A stretch of 64,000 bases of DNA, taken from contig JADJTK010000032.1 of the NCBI GenBank assembly GCA_016711225.1, forward strand, positions 11,048 through 75,047, read 5' to 3'. Source of the stretch: Opitutaceae bacterium. GTDB lineage: Bacteria > Verrucomicrobiota > Verrucomicrobiia > Opitutales > Opitutaceae. The notes under the pieces were generated by a model. That model saw only the letters and a program-made list of their open reading frames with translations, had not been told where the DNA came from and searched no databases. Shown here one piece after another: positions 27,579 through 37,321 of this stretch (its first letter is position 1; each line of letters begins with the position of its first letter). The translations under genes and the position numbers were made by a program.

Positions 27579-30148
27579 AACGCGCACTTCTCCCCTTTCT
27601 CGCCGCCACCTCCCTAGCCGTGGCGCAGGCCTCCCTGCCTGCGATCCCAAGCTCTCCAGCACCACAGATCGCCGGCACGGAGGCCGGCGCCACACCGTCC
27701 GCCGCCTCCCGCGCCGTCGTTCCCCTCACGCTCACGCTGGTCGCTCCCGCGCCAGCCCAGACCGCGGGTTTCGCCCTCGGCACCGCACGCAACCCTTCCG
27801 GCTCCACCATCGCTGCCGACAACCGTAGCCTGCTCCTCGACGGCCAACCGTGGACTCCCGTCATGGGCGAGTTCCACTACGCCCGCTATCCCGCCGCCGA
27901 ATGGCGCGAGGAGCTGCTCAAGATGAAGGCCGGCGGCATCGCCATCGTCGCCACTTATGTCTTCTGGATCCATCACGAGGAGACCGCCGGCCAGTGGGAC
28001 TGGTCCGGCGCCCGCGACCTGCGCCACTTCGTTGATACCGCCCGCGAAGTCGGATTGAAAGTGATCGTACGCTGCGGCCCCTGGTGCCACGGCGAGGTGC
28101 GCAACGGCGGCCTGCCCGACTGGGTCGTCGCCCGGGGCGGCTCCCGCTCCGACGATCCCACCTACCTCGCCAGCGTCGCCACCCTCTATGCGCAGATCGC
28201 CGCCCAGCTCCGCGGCCTGCTCTGGAAGGACGGCGGCCCGGTAGTCGGCCTCCAGTTAGAGAACGAATACTGGGGCCCGGCCGAGCACCTGCTCACGCTC
28301 AAACGCCTCGCCCGCGAGGCCGGGCTGGACACCCCGCTCTACACCCGCACCGGCTGGCCCGCGCTGAAAACGCCCATCCCGTTCGGCGAAATCCTCCCGC
28401 TCTACGGGGTCTATGCCGAGGGCTTCTGGGACCGCGAACTCACCTCCATGCCCGGCAGCTATTGGGCCGGCTTCCATTTTTCGACTCTGCGCACCGACGC
28501 GGCCATCGCCAACGAAGCGCTCGGCCGCCGCGAGACGCGCGACGCCCCCGACATCGCGCGCTATCCATATCTCACTTGCGAGATCGGTGGCGGTATGATG
28601 AGCGCCTACCATCGACGCATCCTGGTCGATCCGCGCGACATCGAGGCCACGACGCTCGTGAAGCTCGGGTCCGGCAGCACCTCCCCCGGCTACTACATGT
28701 ACCATGGTGGCACCAACCCCGAGGGCCGGCAGACGACGCTCATGGAGGAGCAGTCCACGGCCGTCACCAACTGGAACGACATGCCGGTGAAGAACTATGA
28801 TTTCCAGGCACCATTGGGCCAATACGGCCAGGTCCGCCCGCAGTATCACATCCTGCGCCGCCTCCACTCGTTCCTCCATGCGTACGGCCCCGATCTCGCA
28901 GGCATGGCGGTTGCACTGCCGGACAAACGTCCCACCGGCCGCGACGACGTCGAAACCCTGCGCTGGTCCGTGCGCTCCGACGGCGTGCGCGGCTTCCTCT
29001 TCGTCAACAACCACGAGCGCGGCCGCACGCTCCCGGCTAAGCAGGGCGTGCAGTTCCTGCTCTCGCCCGGGGGCCTGAGCTTCCCTTCGCAGCCGGCCAC
29101 CATCCCCTCGGGTGCGGCTTTCCTCTGGCCCTTCGGACTGGACCTCGGCGGGGTCACCCTGGCCTACGCCACCGCCCAGCCACTCACGTATCTCGACTCC
29201 GGAAACACCCGCACGGTCTTCTTCGCCGCCACCCCGGGCGTCCCCGCCGAATTCGCGTTCGCCGAGCAGGGCATCACCGGAGCAACTCCAGACAGCCGCT
29301 TCACCCGACACGACGGCCGGATCGTTTTCCGCGACGTCCAACCCGGCCGAGGCCTCGCCTTCCGGATCCAGGCTGTCACCGGAAAAGAACTCCAGATCAT
29401 TCTGCTCAACGAGCCCGACTCGCTCGCACTCTGGCAGGGCCCTTGGCGCGGGCGCGAGCGCGTGTTCCTCTCGGGTCAACCCCTCGTCTTCGATGACGAC
29501 CAGGTACGCGCCACCGCAGCCCCTTCCCGTAGCGAAACTCGCACGAATTTCGAGGCAACCACCGCGACCGATAGCCTCGCCGGCATTCACGCCGATCCTG
29601 GACAACCGGAACCAATTCTCGTCTTCCCCTCCGAAGATTTCGCCGCCGGCGGGGAGCACCTCCCTCGGCTCTTCGCGCCCGTCCCTATCGTCGCCCCAAC
29701 GCCACAGATCACCACAGTGGCCTCCGTGCTCCTGAAGTCGGCCGGGCCGTTGCGGACAATCACACTTGGAAGATCCCCACAGCCTGTCGCCGCCGCGCCG
29801 GTCGATGCCGACTTCGCCAACGCCGCCGTCTGGAGGCTCAATCTCCCGGCCGACCTTGATCTCTCCGCCAACCCGCTCCTTCGCCTCTGCTATGTGGGCG
29901 ACGTTGCCCGGGTCTACATCGGCAACACCTTCGTCATGGACGACTACTCCAACGGCGAACCACTGGAGATCGGTCTCGCCCGCCATGCCGAGCAGCTGAA
30001 AGCCGGGGAGCTCACCGTGGCGATTTTGCCCCTGCAGAACTCGGCTCCAATCCTCCGCCCCGTCTCCGAGATTCCAACATCCGACCAGTCCAGTGAAGCC
30101 GTACTCACCCACGCCGAAATCATCACGCGGCCGACGGTGGAGTTCTGA
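27575..30148 (+). CDS. Secreted GH35 beta-galactosidase
   Basis: The 857-residue product starts at the ATG overlapping the GH43 stop; the leader is MKRALLPFLAATSLAVAQA and cleavage after AQA is likely. The GH35 TIM barrel is clear: MGEFHYARYP, acid/base in LENEYWG (Glu about 231) and nucleophile in YLTCEIGGG (Glu about 336). C-terminal beta-sandwich domains follow. It should trim beta-linked galactose from RG-I galactan outside the cytoplasm. Residues about 16-39 are encoded by a family A palindromic repeat (VAQASLPA ... AGTEAGAT), which is not part of the family fold. Confidence 0.92.
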   Translation: MKRALLPFLAATSLAVAQASLPAIPSSPAPQIAGTEAGATPSAASRAVVPLTLTLVAPAPAQTAGFALGTARNPSGSTIAADNRSLLLDGQPWTPVMGEFHYARYPAAEWREELLKMKAGGIAIVATYVFWIHHEETAGQWDWSGARDLRHFVDTAREVGLKVIVRCGPWCHGEVRNGGLPDWVVARGGSRSDDPTYLASVATLYAQIAAQLRGLLWKDGGPVVGLQLENEYWGPAEHLLTLKRLAREAGLDTPLYTRTGWPALKTPIPFGEILPLYGVYAEGFWDRELTSMPGSYWAGFHFSTLRTDAAIANEALGRRETRDAPDIARYPYLTCEIGGGMMSAYHRRILVDPRDIEATTLVKLGSGSTSPGYYMYHGGTNPEGRQTTLMEEQSTAVTNWNDMPVKNYDFQAPLGQYGQVRPQYHILRRLHSFLHAYGPDLAGMAVALPDKRPTGRDDVETLRWSVRSDGVRGFLFVNNHERGRTLPAKQGVQFLLSPGGLSFPSQPATIPSGAAFLWPFGLDLGGVTLAYATAQPLTYLDSGNTRTVFFAATPGVPAEFAFAEQGITGATPDSRFTRHDGRIVFRDVQPGRGLAFRIQAVTGKELQIILLNEPDSLALWQGPWRGRERVFLSGQPLVFDDDQVRATAAPSRSETRTNFEATTATDSLAGIHADPGQPEPILVFPSEDFAAGGEHLPRLFAPVPIVAPTPQITTVASVLLKSAGPLRTITLGRSPQPVAAAPVDADFANAAVWRLNLPADLDLSANPLLRLCYVGDVARVYIGNTFVMDDYSNGEPLEIGLARHAEQLKAGELTVAILPLQNSAPILRPVSEIPTSDQSSEAVLTHAEIITRPTVEF
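27620..27693 (+). repeat. Family A palindromic element, full copy, in frame in GH35
   Basis: Left arm TGGCGCAGGCCTCCCTGCCT, right arm GCCGGCACGGAGGCCGGCGC; the arms are imperfect inverted repeats around a 26-base spacer. In the GH35 frame it encodes VAQASLPA, spacer residues, then AGTEAGAT. Confidence 0.85.
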
Positions 30149-30681
30149 CGCCCCCGGCGGAGCCCGCCACCGCCCCCCAAAGTGAAAGGGTGGTGCTCGC
30201 CTCTGGTCGGCGCGCAATGGCTTCGCGCGCCGGCGGCTGAGGCGCCCGCCCTGGTCCCAAGGCGCAATTCCGTGTCGCGATCGCGACATCGATCTGCGCT
30301 CGACCACCCAACGAATACGCTGGGCGCCCGCGGGCGGGTGAAGCCGGGGCTGCCACGGCTCCCGGCCCCGCCGGCTCGGCCTGCGGGCAAACGACGCGCC
30401 GCCCTCGCACCGTTGCCCCCGCCGCAGTGTTCTTGCGGCACGAAGGCGTCGCAAGCGCCCCCCCACAGCAGGCCAACCACACCGGTGCGAAACCGAGTGT
30501 CATCCGCCTGCGGACTCTTGAAGGAACGGACTAGTCCCGATAGGCCCTGCCCAACGCACAGCCCTCGCACGCCTCCACCTCCTTCCCAACCAGACTGTCC
30601 GGCAACCGCGCGCTCGCCTGCCATGCCTTGGGCCGGCGTTGTGGAAACTCGCCCCCCTCCCCGCCCAGCCTCCCTTTCCCA
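30149..30681. other. Long intergenic region, no gene seen
   Basis: These 533 bases contain GC-rich hairpins such as GGCGCGCAATGGCTTCGCGC but no credible coding sequence on either strand. The segment GGCGTCGCAAGCGCCCC resembles a sequence near 31814. It likely holds the terminator of the GH35 transcript and the promoter of the isomerase gene. Confidence 0.4.
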
Positions 30682-31518
30682 ATGAACCTTGGTGTCCGCG
30701 CCCACGATTTCGGCAAACTACCGACCGCAGAACTCGCCCGTCTTATCGCCGACCACGGGCTCAACTGCATCCAACTCGCCCCCATCAAGGCCCTGGCCGG
30801 GTGCGACTCCGACCTGACAGGCTTCACCCCCGCCTTTGCCACCGGCGTGCGGGATACCTTCCGCCACCATGGCATCCACATTTCGGTGCTCGGCTGCTAC
30901 ATCAACCTCGGCGACCGCGACGAAGCCTCCCGGCGCCCCCAGCTCGAGCGCTTCAAGGCCCACCTCCGCGCCGCCCGCGACTTCGGCTGCACCATCGTCG
31001 GCACCGAGACGGGCTCGCTCAACTCCGACTATTCGCGCCACCCGGACAACAGTGGCGAGGAGGCCTTCGCCATCGTCCTGGCAAGCGTCCGCGAACTGGT
31101 GCGCGAGGCCGAACGCTACGGGGTGGATGTCTGCATCGAGGCCGTCGAGCGCTATGTGATCTCCTCACCACAGCGACTGCGGCGCTTGGTCGACGAAGTG
31201 AACTCTCCCCACCTCCGGGTGATCTACGACCCAGTGAATCTGCTTTGGTCAACCAACTGCGCGCGCGAGTCGGAGATCCTCGAAGAGGCGCAAACGCTGC
31301 TCGGCGAGTATACCCGCATCCTCCATGCGAAGGACTACACCATCACCGATGGCGCCTTCCGCGAACTCTCCGCCGGCCAGGGCCGGCTCAACTACCGCAA
31401 GATCCTGCACTGGGCGAAACACCAGCATCCGGAGATCGATATCCTCCTGGAGAACACCCACCCGGCCTCGATCGCCCGCACCGTCGATTTCCTGCAGCAG
31501 GCCTACCGCGAGGCCTGA
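30682..31518 (+). CDS. Sugar phosphate isomerase/epimerase-type TIM-barrel protein
   Basis: The start at 30682 gives MNLGVRAHDFGKLPTAELA (278 aa). The fold is the xylose-isomerase-like TIM barrel (AP endonuclease 2 family), with metal-ligand type acidic residues in CIEAVERYVIS, RVIYDPVNLLW, ILHAKDYTI and DILLENTHP. Such proteins isomerise or epimerise sugars in the cytoplasm. Position within the pectin locus suggests processing of a released sugar, but no specific reaction can be named. No signal peptide is present. Confidence 0.8.
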   Translation: MNLGVRAHDFGKLPTAELARLIADHGLNCIQLAPIKALAGCDSDLTGFTPAFATGVRDTFRHHGIHISVLGCYINLGDRDEASRRPQLERFKAHLRAARDFGCTIVGTETGSLNSDYSRHPDNSGEEAFAIVLASVRELVREAERYGVDVCIEAVERYVISSPQRLRRLVDEVNSPHLRVIYDPVNLLWSTNCARESEILEEAQTLLGEYTRILHAKDYTITDGAFRELSAGQGRLNYRKILHWAKHQHPEIDILLENTHPASIARTVDFLQQAYREA

Positions 31519-31551
31519 TACCAAGCTCCCGCTGCCATTGTACTCTAGGGC

Positions 31552-31584
31552 AGCGGAACCGGCTCGGGCGGAGCCTCGCCCTCC
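31552..31584 (-). repeat. Family E repeat
   Basis: AGCGGAACCGGCTCGGGCGG then AGCCTCGCCCTCC; reverse orientation relative to 21419. Confidence 0.65.
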
Positions 31585-31639
31585 AACGGAGAACGCCGCG
31601 CAGCGTGGAGCAATCGGTATCCGGGCGAGCATCCGCGCC

Positions 31640-31715
31640 GGCTGTGGGAGCGAGCTTGCTCGCGACACTCTCGCAGGCCGGCGGATACCAGCAGCCTACC
31701 CCGACTCGCTCCCAC
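31640..31715. repeat. REP-like inverted pair resembling Pseudomonas REP sequences
   Basis: GTGGGAGCGAGCTTGCTCGC is a compact palindrome, and CTCGCTCCCA about 50 bases on can pair with its start. The core is strikingly like REP sequences known from Pseudomonas (GGAGCGGGCTTGCCCGC type). Confidence 0.6.
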
Positions 31716-31733
31716 CCAACCGCACCGGCGGGT

Positions 31734-31762
31734 GAACCGGCTCGGGCGGAGCCTCGCCCTCC
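31734..31762 (-). repeat. Family E repeat
   Basis: GAACCGGCTCGGGCGGAGCC followed by TCGCCCTCC, same orientation as the copy at 31552. Confidence 0.65.
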
Positions 31763-31896
31763 AGCGGAGAAAGGCGCTTGATGGGAGCGCGAGCCTCCGA
31801 GCCGAGCCGAAAAGGCGTCGCAAGCGGCGCCCCTTCGAAGGGTAACGGCTCCGGCCGGCGCAGCGGCTCGCGGCACAGCCTCGAAGCCTCAGGACT

Positions 31897-31942
31897 TCCG
31901 GAGAGAGGAACCAACACACCTCCCCCTTTTCCTCTCTCCGGA
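31897..31942 (-). terminator. Strong hairpin downstream of the GH105 gene
   Basis: TCCGGAGAGAGGAA and TTCCTCTCTCCGGA form a perfect 14-base stem with an 18-base loop, about 60 bases after the GH105 stop. It is a likely transcript-ending structure for that minus-strand gene, though no T-run follows directly. Confidence 0.5.
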
Positions 31943-32000
31943 TTCTTCCCTGAAAGACTGTTGCGCATCGCCGCCGGCCCGAAGGACGCCGCCCGGCGTT

Positions 32001-34223
32001 CTACTTCGCAGCCTTTCGCCGTTTGGCGGGCACGCTGGCGCCCGCGGCCGGCTGGGCCTGCAGATGCTGGGTGAGCCGGTGAACCTCGACTCCGGCCAGC
32101 AGAACAATGCCGATGCCGTGAGTGTCGTTGAGATTCCATAGCAGATCGTGCTTGTAGTAGTCGGAGGTGAAGGAGAACTCCGAACCCCGGCACACGCCAT
32201 GCACATTGCCCAGATGGTCGATCGCGATGCGGTTGATCGCCTCCCAGGCGCGGAACACCGCGCGCACATAGGGCCCCGGCTCGAGCAGCCACCCATGCTG
32301 CACCCCCCGGGCAAAGGCGTAGGAGAACATCGAAGTGCACGAGGTCTCGGGATACGAATCGTGCTCGTCGAGCACTTGATGCCACATCCCCGCGGCGTCC
32401 TGCTGCGCGAGGCAACCGGCGCACAGGTCGCGAAACATCCCGAGGAGCTCCGCCCGCAATTCGTGGGTGGCTGGCAATACCGCCAGCAGCTCGGAAAGCG
32501 AAAAGAGCACCCAGCCGTTGCCCCGCCCCCACGGGATGCCGGTCGGCAGCCCGCGCTGCAGATCGTTCACATGGGACATCAGCTTCTTCCTCGGCAGATA
32601 AAGCCGCTGCCGGAACCCCAGGAACTGCCGCGCCGCGTCGTCGATATAGCGCGCCTCGCCGGTCAACTCGAAGTACCGGCACAGGAACGGCACGCTCATG
32701 TAGAGATCGTCGGCCCACAGCGTGTCCTCATGGAAGACGTGCATCAGATGCTTGCGGAAGAACGTGCCGTCCGGCAGCCGCACCTGCTGGTTTGTGATGA
32801 AGTCGGCCACATAGTCGGCGATCGCCCGGCCGCCGGGGATCTCCATATACTTCATCACCTCGAGCAGCGACGAGCCGAAGGAGCCGCAGTCGTCGAGGCT
32901 GTCAATGCTGGTGAGGAGGTGGTGGACGTTGGTCGCCCCCCCATACTGCTGGCGGTCCCACATCGCGTACTCGAAGATCTCGGCACAGAAGCGCATGTGC
33001 TCGGCAAGGTAGCGCTGGGTCTCCTCGGAGCCGAGCAGCCGCGCGCTATGCAGCAGGCCGTAGAGCGTGACGCCGAGCGGATAATTCCAGCGGCCGTAAA
33101 GCGCGTTCTCGTTGTAGGGCCGAACCCACATATTGGGTGCATCCAACCGCCAGTAGGAGTCGCCCCCCACCGCCGGCACCAGCCGGTACAGATCGCGAAC
33201 CGTGGCGAAGCCGGCCGCCTGGGCAGCGGCGAGCGGTCCGGCATAGATCCACGGCTGCCCCTCCCCCTGCAATTGGCACGGGCTGGAGAACACCACCGTC
33301 TCTCGGCCGTCGCTCATTTCGAGCGCAAAACCCCAATCCCGGGCCCCGCACTGCGCCCGCACCGTCACATCGTGCGGTCCGAACGCCACCCGTACCCGCG
33401 CGGTGAAACGGCCGGAGCGGGTGGTGTTGAATACCTCCCGGTCGGCGATGCTCACCACCAGCGGGCCGCGGGCGTTTCCGCTCAAAACATACTCGCCGTC
33501 GCCTGGCTGCAGGAAGAGCCCGCGCGTCCAGCCAATGGCCACGGCGCCTGGCGCCAGCCCGAAAATCCGCCGGCACTGGCCCATCGCCAGTTGCGCCTTC
33601 GTCCACGCCGAACGCGGCCGCCAGGCCACCCCGGTCGAAGTCTCCGTCATGCCCTTGCCCGGGATCACCGGCAGCTCGGCCGCCTGCGGCTCGGTGAAGA
33701 GCCAACCCTCCTGCCCCGCCCGCTCCGCAGTGGGCATGAGGAAAAAGTACGACAGCTTGCCCAGCCAGGTGCCGAATACGCCACCGAAGCCGGCGTCGGT
33801 CTTCTTGAAGCGCAGCACCACGTGGTTCCAACCCGCCGTCAACGGCAGGCGCAGGCTTTGCCGCGCCTCCGGGTAGCGCTCCTCGAGGATCGTCGAGCGG
33901 TAGAAGAACTGTTGGTTCAGGTAGACCACCGTGGGGCAGTGCACCGACAGGTCGAAGCGCAGCTCGCTCGCCCCCTCCGACCAGATCTGGGCCCACGCAT
34001 AGACGAAGGCGCCGTTGGCCGCCTGGGGATACTCACGCCGGAAGTCGGCCTCATAGCGGTAGTCCTTCCCGCGCATGATCCCCTCCCGGGTATAGGGCCG
34101 GAACACGGGCGCGTGCGGCGGGTTCACCCCGCGGTAGCGCCGGGCGATGGCATCGAGCGTTTTCTCGACCTGCAGGCCCGCCCGCGCGTGCATGCTTAGA
34201 TGATCTTCGAAATAGAAACCCAT
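32001..34223 (-). CDS. GH105-type unsaturated rhamnogalacturonyl hydrolase with N-terminal extension
   Basis: The C-terminal about 400 residues match the GH105/GH88 alpha/alpha toroid. WADDLYMSVPFLCRYF (about residue 503) carries the expected aspartate, and WGRGNGWVLFSLSELL (about 565) is the substrate-binding signature. The enzyme removes the 4,5-unsaturated galacturonate left by pectin lyases from oligosaccharide ends. At 740 residues it is about twice the usual size; the N-terminal 330 residues look like a beta-rich accessory domain (STILEERYPEARQSLRLPL). There is no signal peptide, so it is likely cytoplasmic and acts on imported lyase products. PL26 lies upstream on the same strand. Confidence 0.88.
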   Translation of the reverse strand: MGFYFEDHLSMHARAGLQVEKTLDAIARRYRGVNPPHAPVFRPYTREGIMRGKDYRYEADFRREYPQAANGAFVYAWAQIWSEGASELRFDLSVHCPTVVYLNQQFFYRSTILEERYPEARQSLRLPLTAGWNHVVLRFKKTDAGFGGVFGTWLGKLSYFFLMPTAERAGQEGWLFTEPQAAELPVIPGKGMTETSTGVAWRPRSAWTKAQLAMGQCRRIFGLAPGAVAIGWTRGLFLQPGDGEYVLSGNARGPLVVSIADREVFNTTRSGRFTARVRVAFGPHDVTVRAQCGARDWGFALEMSDGRETVVFSSPCQLQGEGQPWIYAGPLAAAQAAGFATVRDLYRLVPAVGGDSYWRLDAPNMWVRPYNENALYGRWNYPLGVTLYGLLHSARLLGSEETQRYLAEHMRFCAEIFEYAMWDRQQYGGATNVHHLLTSIDSLDDCGSFGSSLLEVMKYMEIPGGRAIADYVADFITNQQVRLPDGTFFRKHLMHVFHEDTLWADDLYMSVPFLCRYFELTGEARYIDDAARQFLGFRQRLYLPRKKLMSHVNDLQRGLPTGIPWGRGNGWVLFSLSELLAVLPATHELRAELLGMFRDLCAGCLAQQDAAGMWHQVLDEHDSYPETSCTSMFSYAFARGVQHGWLLEPGPYVRAVFRAWEAINRIAIDHLGNVHGVCRGSEFSFTSDYYKHDLLWNLNDTHGIGIVLLAGVEVHRLTQHLQAQPAAGASVPAKRRKAAK

Positions 34224-34483
34224 GACAGAGGAAAGGCTAGTGTGGGGAAATTATAGAGACCGCGCGGGCGTCGGCGGCCGACGGCCCGAGGACGCTGCGT
34301 CACTGGGCTGGGAGCACAAGCGGGAGGCGGGGCGCGGGAACGACAACGGCCCGAAGTTGCGGCAACGCCGCCTCCGCCACAACGGGTCGCTGCTCTGACC
34401 GTCAGACCAGCCGGCCGCCCACCGCCCAAACTCCGGCGTGCTCGCCGGCGGCCGGCTGCAGGGGGGGCGTTTACCTCCGGCCT

Positions 34484-37234
34484 TCACGGGATTTCCTCCG
34501 GCAGCGCCGCCCCCACGAGGGCGAGACACTGGATGGCCGCAAGGCCCCATTGGGCTGTTCCGTTGGTTGAAACCCAGGCCGCTTCATCCACCGGTCGCAG
34601 CACCGCGGGGCCGGACAGACGGTTCGTTGTTAGTTTCGGTTTCCCCCCGCGGCCCTCGCCGCCTTCGCCACGGAAGAATTCCGCCCACGCCCGCCGGGCA
34701 AGCGCCGCATCGCCCATGGCGCACGCCGCATACGCCGTGAGTCGCGCATGCCCCTGCGGCAGGCCGCCCCCACCCAATGCACGACCGAAATGCTGTGCCT
34801 GCTCGGCACCGGGGGCGTTGTAGTACTCGCAATACTCGAGCCACGCCTGACGGAAGGCCGGCTCGTCGAGCAACTGCACCAGCTCCGCGCACACCTCCAC
34901 CAGTCCGAACACCGCGCTCAGGTGCGAGACGCTCACCCGATCGTCTGCCGCCAGGGCGAACGTCCCGCTATCCAGATTAAGCCGCGCCCCTCCGGTAAAA
35001 AAGCCGCGCGGTTGCGCGGCGATCGTGCGCATGCCGGCCACCAGGCGGTCGCGCACCCGCGCGTCACCGGTTCTTTCCCACTCCGTGAGCCAGGCCCCCG
35101 CCGCCGACCCCCAGTCGGTGCCGAAACCCGCATAGACCTCGGTCGCGTTCGGGTCGGGCTGGGTCACCCGGTCGGGCGCGACCTTGCGATTGGCCTGGAT
35201 CACCGCCAGGGCGCGCACCGCCTCGACCTGCTCGCGCATCAGATCGCCGACGCGCTCGTCGCCGGTCAGATAGTAGTAATACCGCCGGTTGACCGCTGTG
35301 CTGATCCGCAGCTGTTTCGCACTGCAGCCCCAATGCAGGACGTTGTGCCGCGAGCCCAGCGGGGCGAAGCGCCCGAGATGGTGCACATCGACCTCGCCCG
35401 TGTGCCGCGTCATCGCCTCGGCGAAGCGGAACACGTCCGCCCGCCCCGTCCTCAAATAATACAGCCAGAGCCAGAGGTCGGTCGACAGCTCCGAGTTGTC
35501 CCACGCGAAACCGCCTACGTCGTACTTCCATTCATGGCGGTCGGCGTCGTAGCTATGCATGACGTCGCCATAGTTCCAAAATCCGTACCAGCGGCGCTGC
35601 TCGCGCTGCGTCTCGTAGAAGCGGAAGCTCCAATCGAGCCGATCCTCGATCGCGGCACGGACGGGCGTCGAACGGTCCACCGGCGCCCAGAGCCGTCCAA
35701 ACACCTCGCACGCCTGCAGGTATTCCGGAGTGGTCGTCAGTAAGGGAGGCGTGCGCACGGCGCCGGCGAGTTGCGCCAGGCGCGCACGCGAGGGGGTGGC
35801 CGCCAACGCCCACACGAACAGTTCGCTGGTGCGCGCCACGCCCTCCGGCCGGTCGAAGTCGGGTTCGTAGTCTTCGTAGGTAATCTCCAGCCCCTCGAGC
35901 TGCTTCGCGTAGGTGTCCAGCCCGGTGCCGTCGTGGTACCCCCGCAGATCCATCGCCCCGGCGCGGGGCGACCACAACCAGGTGGTGACCTCCGCCGCGT
36001 CGCCCGTGGCCCCGGCGATGGCCAGCTCCCCGGGATGGCTTTGCCAGAAATTGCGGACCCCGAAAGCCACCCCGCCCCGGGGCGTGCCGACATAGCCCAG
36101 CCCGCCCGCCCGCCCGCCCCGTGCCGCGCTCAACCAGGAGCACCCGGGCGTCGTGCGCTTTCGGATCTCGAAGCCGTCTGCCGTCGACTGGAACAAGCTC
36201 CAGTCGCCAAAGGCCGGAACATACGCCATCCGCTTGCCAGCCCGCGGATCCCACTCCTCGACCGGCGGGGTCGCCTCGCCGGCCACCTGTGCGGCGCGCA
36301 CGGCGGCGCCCGGATCGCGGCGCAGGCCCGTCACCGTCCGCACGGCCTCGCCAAACAGTCCGTCGTCCTCGCCCGAAAAGCGCACATGCCGGTCGTGCAG
36401 TTCGCCCTGCAGTGGCACCGCGAAACGCAGCCCGAGCCCTCGGATGAAGTCCACGGTCTCGTCACCGTCGTACGTGAACGTGTGCAATACCCGGATGCCC
36501 TCGCCTCCGGCATAAAAGTACAGCCGGACCACGAACGGCAGCCACGCCCGTCCGCCGCCCGCCGAGGCGTGCCGGCCTTCGACCCGGACCACCGCGCGCA
36601 CCGGCCCCGCCTGTTCGAGCGTGAGCGAGCCGATCTCCCCGTCCTGCAATTCCGGTTCCGCCGCGCCCTCCGCCGCGCCCTGCCGCAGCAGCACCAACCG
36701 GCCATTGCGCAGCATTTCGCGTCCGTCGCGGCACACCGAGGGCACCAGCACCCGGCCCGCGCGCGCCACGCGCACGACGATGATCCCCGTGTCGATGTCC
36801 ACGGCATCAGGGCTCTCCCGCACCGTGAGCGGCCGCTCCGGCGCCGCCGGCATCCCGGGCACCAGTTCGCCTCCCGCCGGATTCACCTCCGTGGGCACGG
36901 CATGCGCGGTCCATTTCAACGAACCGTCCGGCCAGGTCGCCAATGGCCAGCTCTGCACCGGCAGCGCCGCTCCGGCGGCGTCGCGCAGAGCGAAGGTCGT
37001 GCCGGTGGCGTATTTCCCTTTCGGCCACGGCATCCCCCAGGTGGTCCCGGGTTGTACCGCCGGCACCGCGGCCTCGAGCCAGCGCAGCTCCGGACCCGGC
37101 CGGCGAGCCGAAGGCGCCAGCGGCACCGTCGAGGCAGACGGCCCGGCCTCGGCGAGGGCCGATCGGGGCAATTGGGCGGCGACCGCGGCGAGGGCCGCGC
37201 TGCGCACGAAGGCTCGGCGGGTGAGTGGGGACAT
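34484..37234 (-). CDS. PL26-type rhamnogalacturonan exolyase
   Basis: The start at 37234 gives a Tat leader (MSPLTRRAFVRSAALAAVAA), so the folded protein is exported (916 aa). The N-terminal RIFT-barrel signature is clear: PGTTWGMPWPKGKYATGTTF, then LPVQSWPLATWPDGSLKWTA. This matches the PcRGLX/YetA-like family (polysaccharide lyase 26). It continues into the beta-sandwich and C-terminal alpha/alpha-toroid (VHHLGRFAPLGSRHNVLHWG). These enzymes cleave RG-I from chain ends by elimination and release unsaturated galacturonosyl-rhamnose, the substrate type of the neighbouring GH105. Confidence 0.85.
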   Translation of the reverse strand: MSPLTRRAFVRSAALAAVAAQLPRSALAEAGPSASTVPLAPSARRPGPELRWLEAAVPAVQPGTTWGMPWPKGKYATGTTFALRDAAGAALPVQSWPLATWPDGSLKWTAHAVPTEVNPAGGELVPGMPAAPERPLTVRESPDAVDIDTGIIVVRVARAGRVLVPSVCRDGREMLRNGRLVLLRQGAAEGAAEPELQDGEIGSLTLEQAGPVRAVVRVEGRHASAGGGRAWLPFVVRLYFYAGGEGIRVLHTFTYDGDETVDFIRGLGLRFAVPLQGELHDRHVRFSGEDDGLFGEAVRTVTGLRRDPGAAVRAAQVAGEATPPVEEWDPRAGKRMAYVPAFGDWSLFQSTADGFEIRKRTTPGCSWLSAARGGRAGGLGYVGTPRGGVAFGVRNFWQSHPGELAIAGATGDAAEVTTWLWSPRAGAMDLRGYHDGTGLDTYAKQLEGLEITYEDYEPDFDRPEGVARTSELFVWALAATPSRARLAQLAGAVRTPPLLTTTPEYLQACEVFGRLWAPVDRSTPVRAAIEDRLDWSFRFYETQREQRRWYGFWNYGDVMHSYDADRHEWKYDVGGFAWDNSELSTDLWLWLYYLRTGRADVFRFAEAMTRHTGEVDVHHLGRFAPLGSRHNVLHWGCSAKQLRISTAVNRRYYYYLTGDERVGDLMREQVEAVRALAVIQANRKVAPDRVTQPDPNATEVYAGFGTDWGSAAGAWLTEWERTGDARVRDRLVAGMRTIAAQPRGFFTGGARLNLDSGTFALAADDRVSVSHLSAVFGLVEVCAELVQLLDEPAFRQAWLEYCEYYNAPGAEQAQHFGRALGGGGLPQGHARLTAYAACAMGDAALARRAWAEFFRGEGGEGRGGKPKLTTNRLSGPAVLRPVDEAAWVSTNGTAQWGLAAIQCLALVGAALPEEIP

Positions 37235-37321
37235 GGGGAGGACCGCTAAACGCAACGACGAGGGTTTCTGATGACAGACTCCGGCGGGTCGCCTCGGTGC
37301 GGCGCCCCGTCCGGGATCGTC

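Larger units (their letters stand above)
31519..32000. other. Repeat island between convergent genes
   Basis: This 482-base stretch holds two family E repeats (31552-31584, 31734-31762), a REP-like inverted pair (31640-31715) and a strong hairpin (31897-31942). No gene is supported. Confidence 0.55.

Noticed and set aside
30123..30705. Minus-strand frames between the GH35 and isomerase genes
   Set aside because: They have Ala/Gly/Arg-rich composition from GC-rich DNA and no conserved motif.
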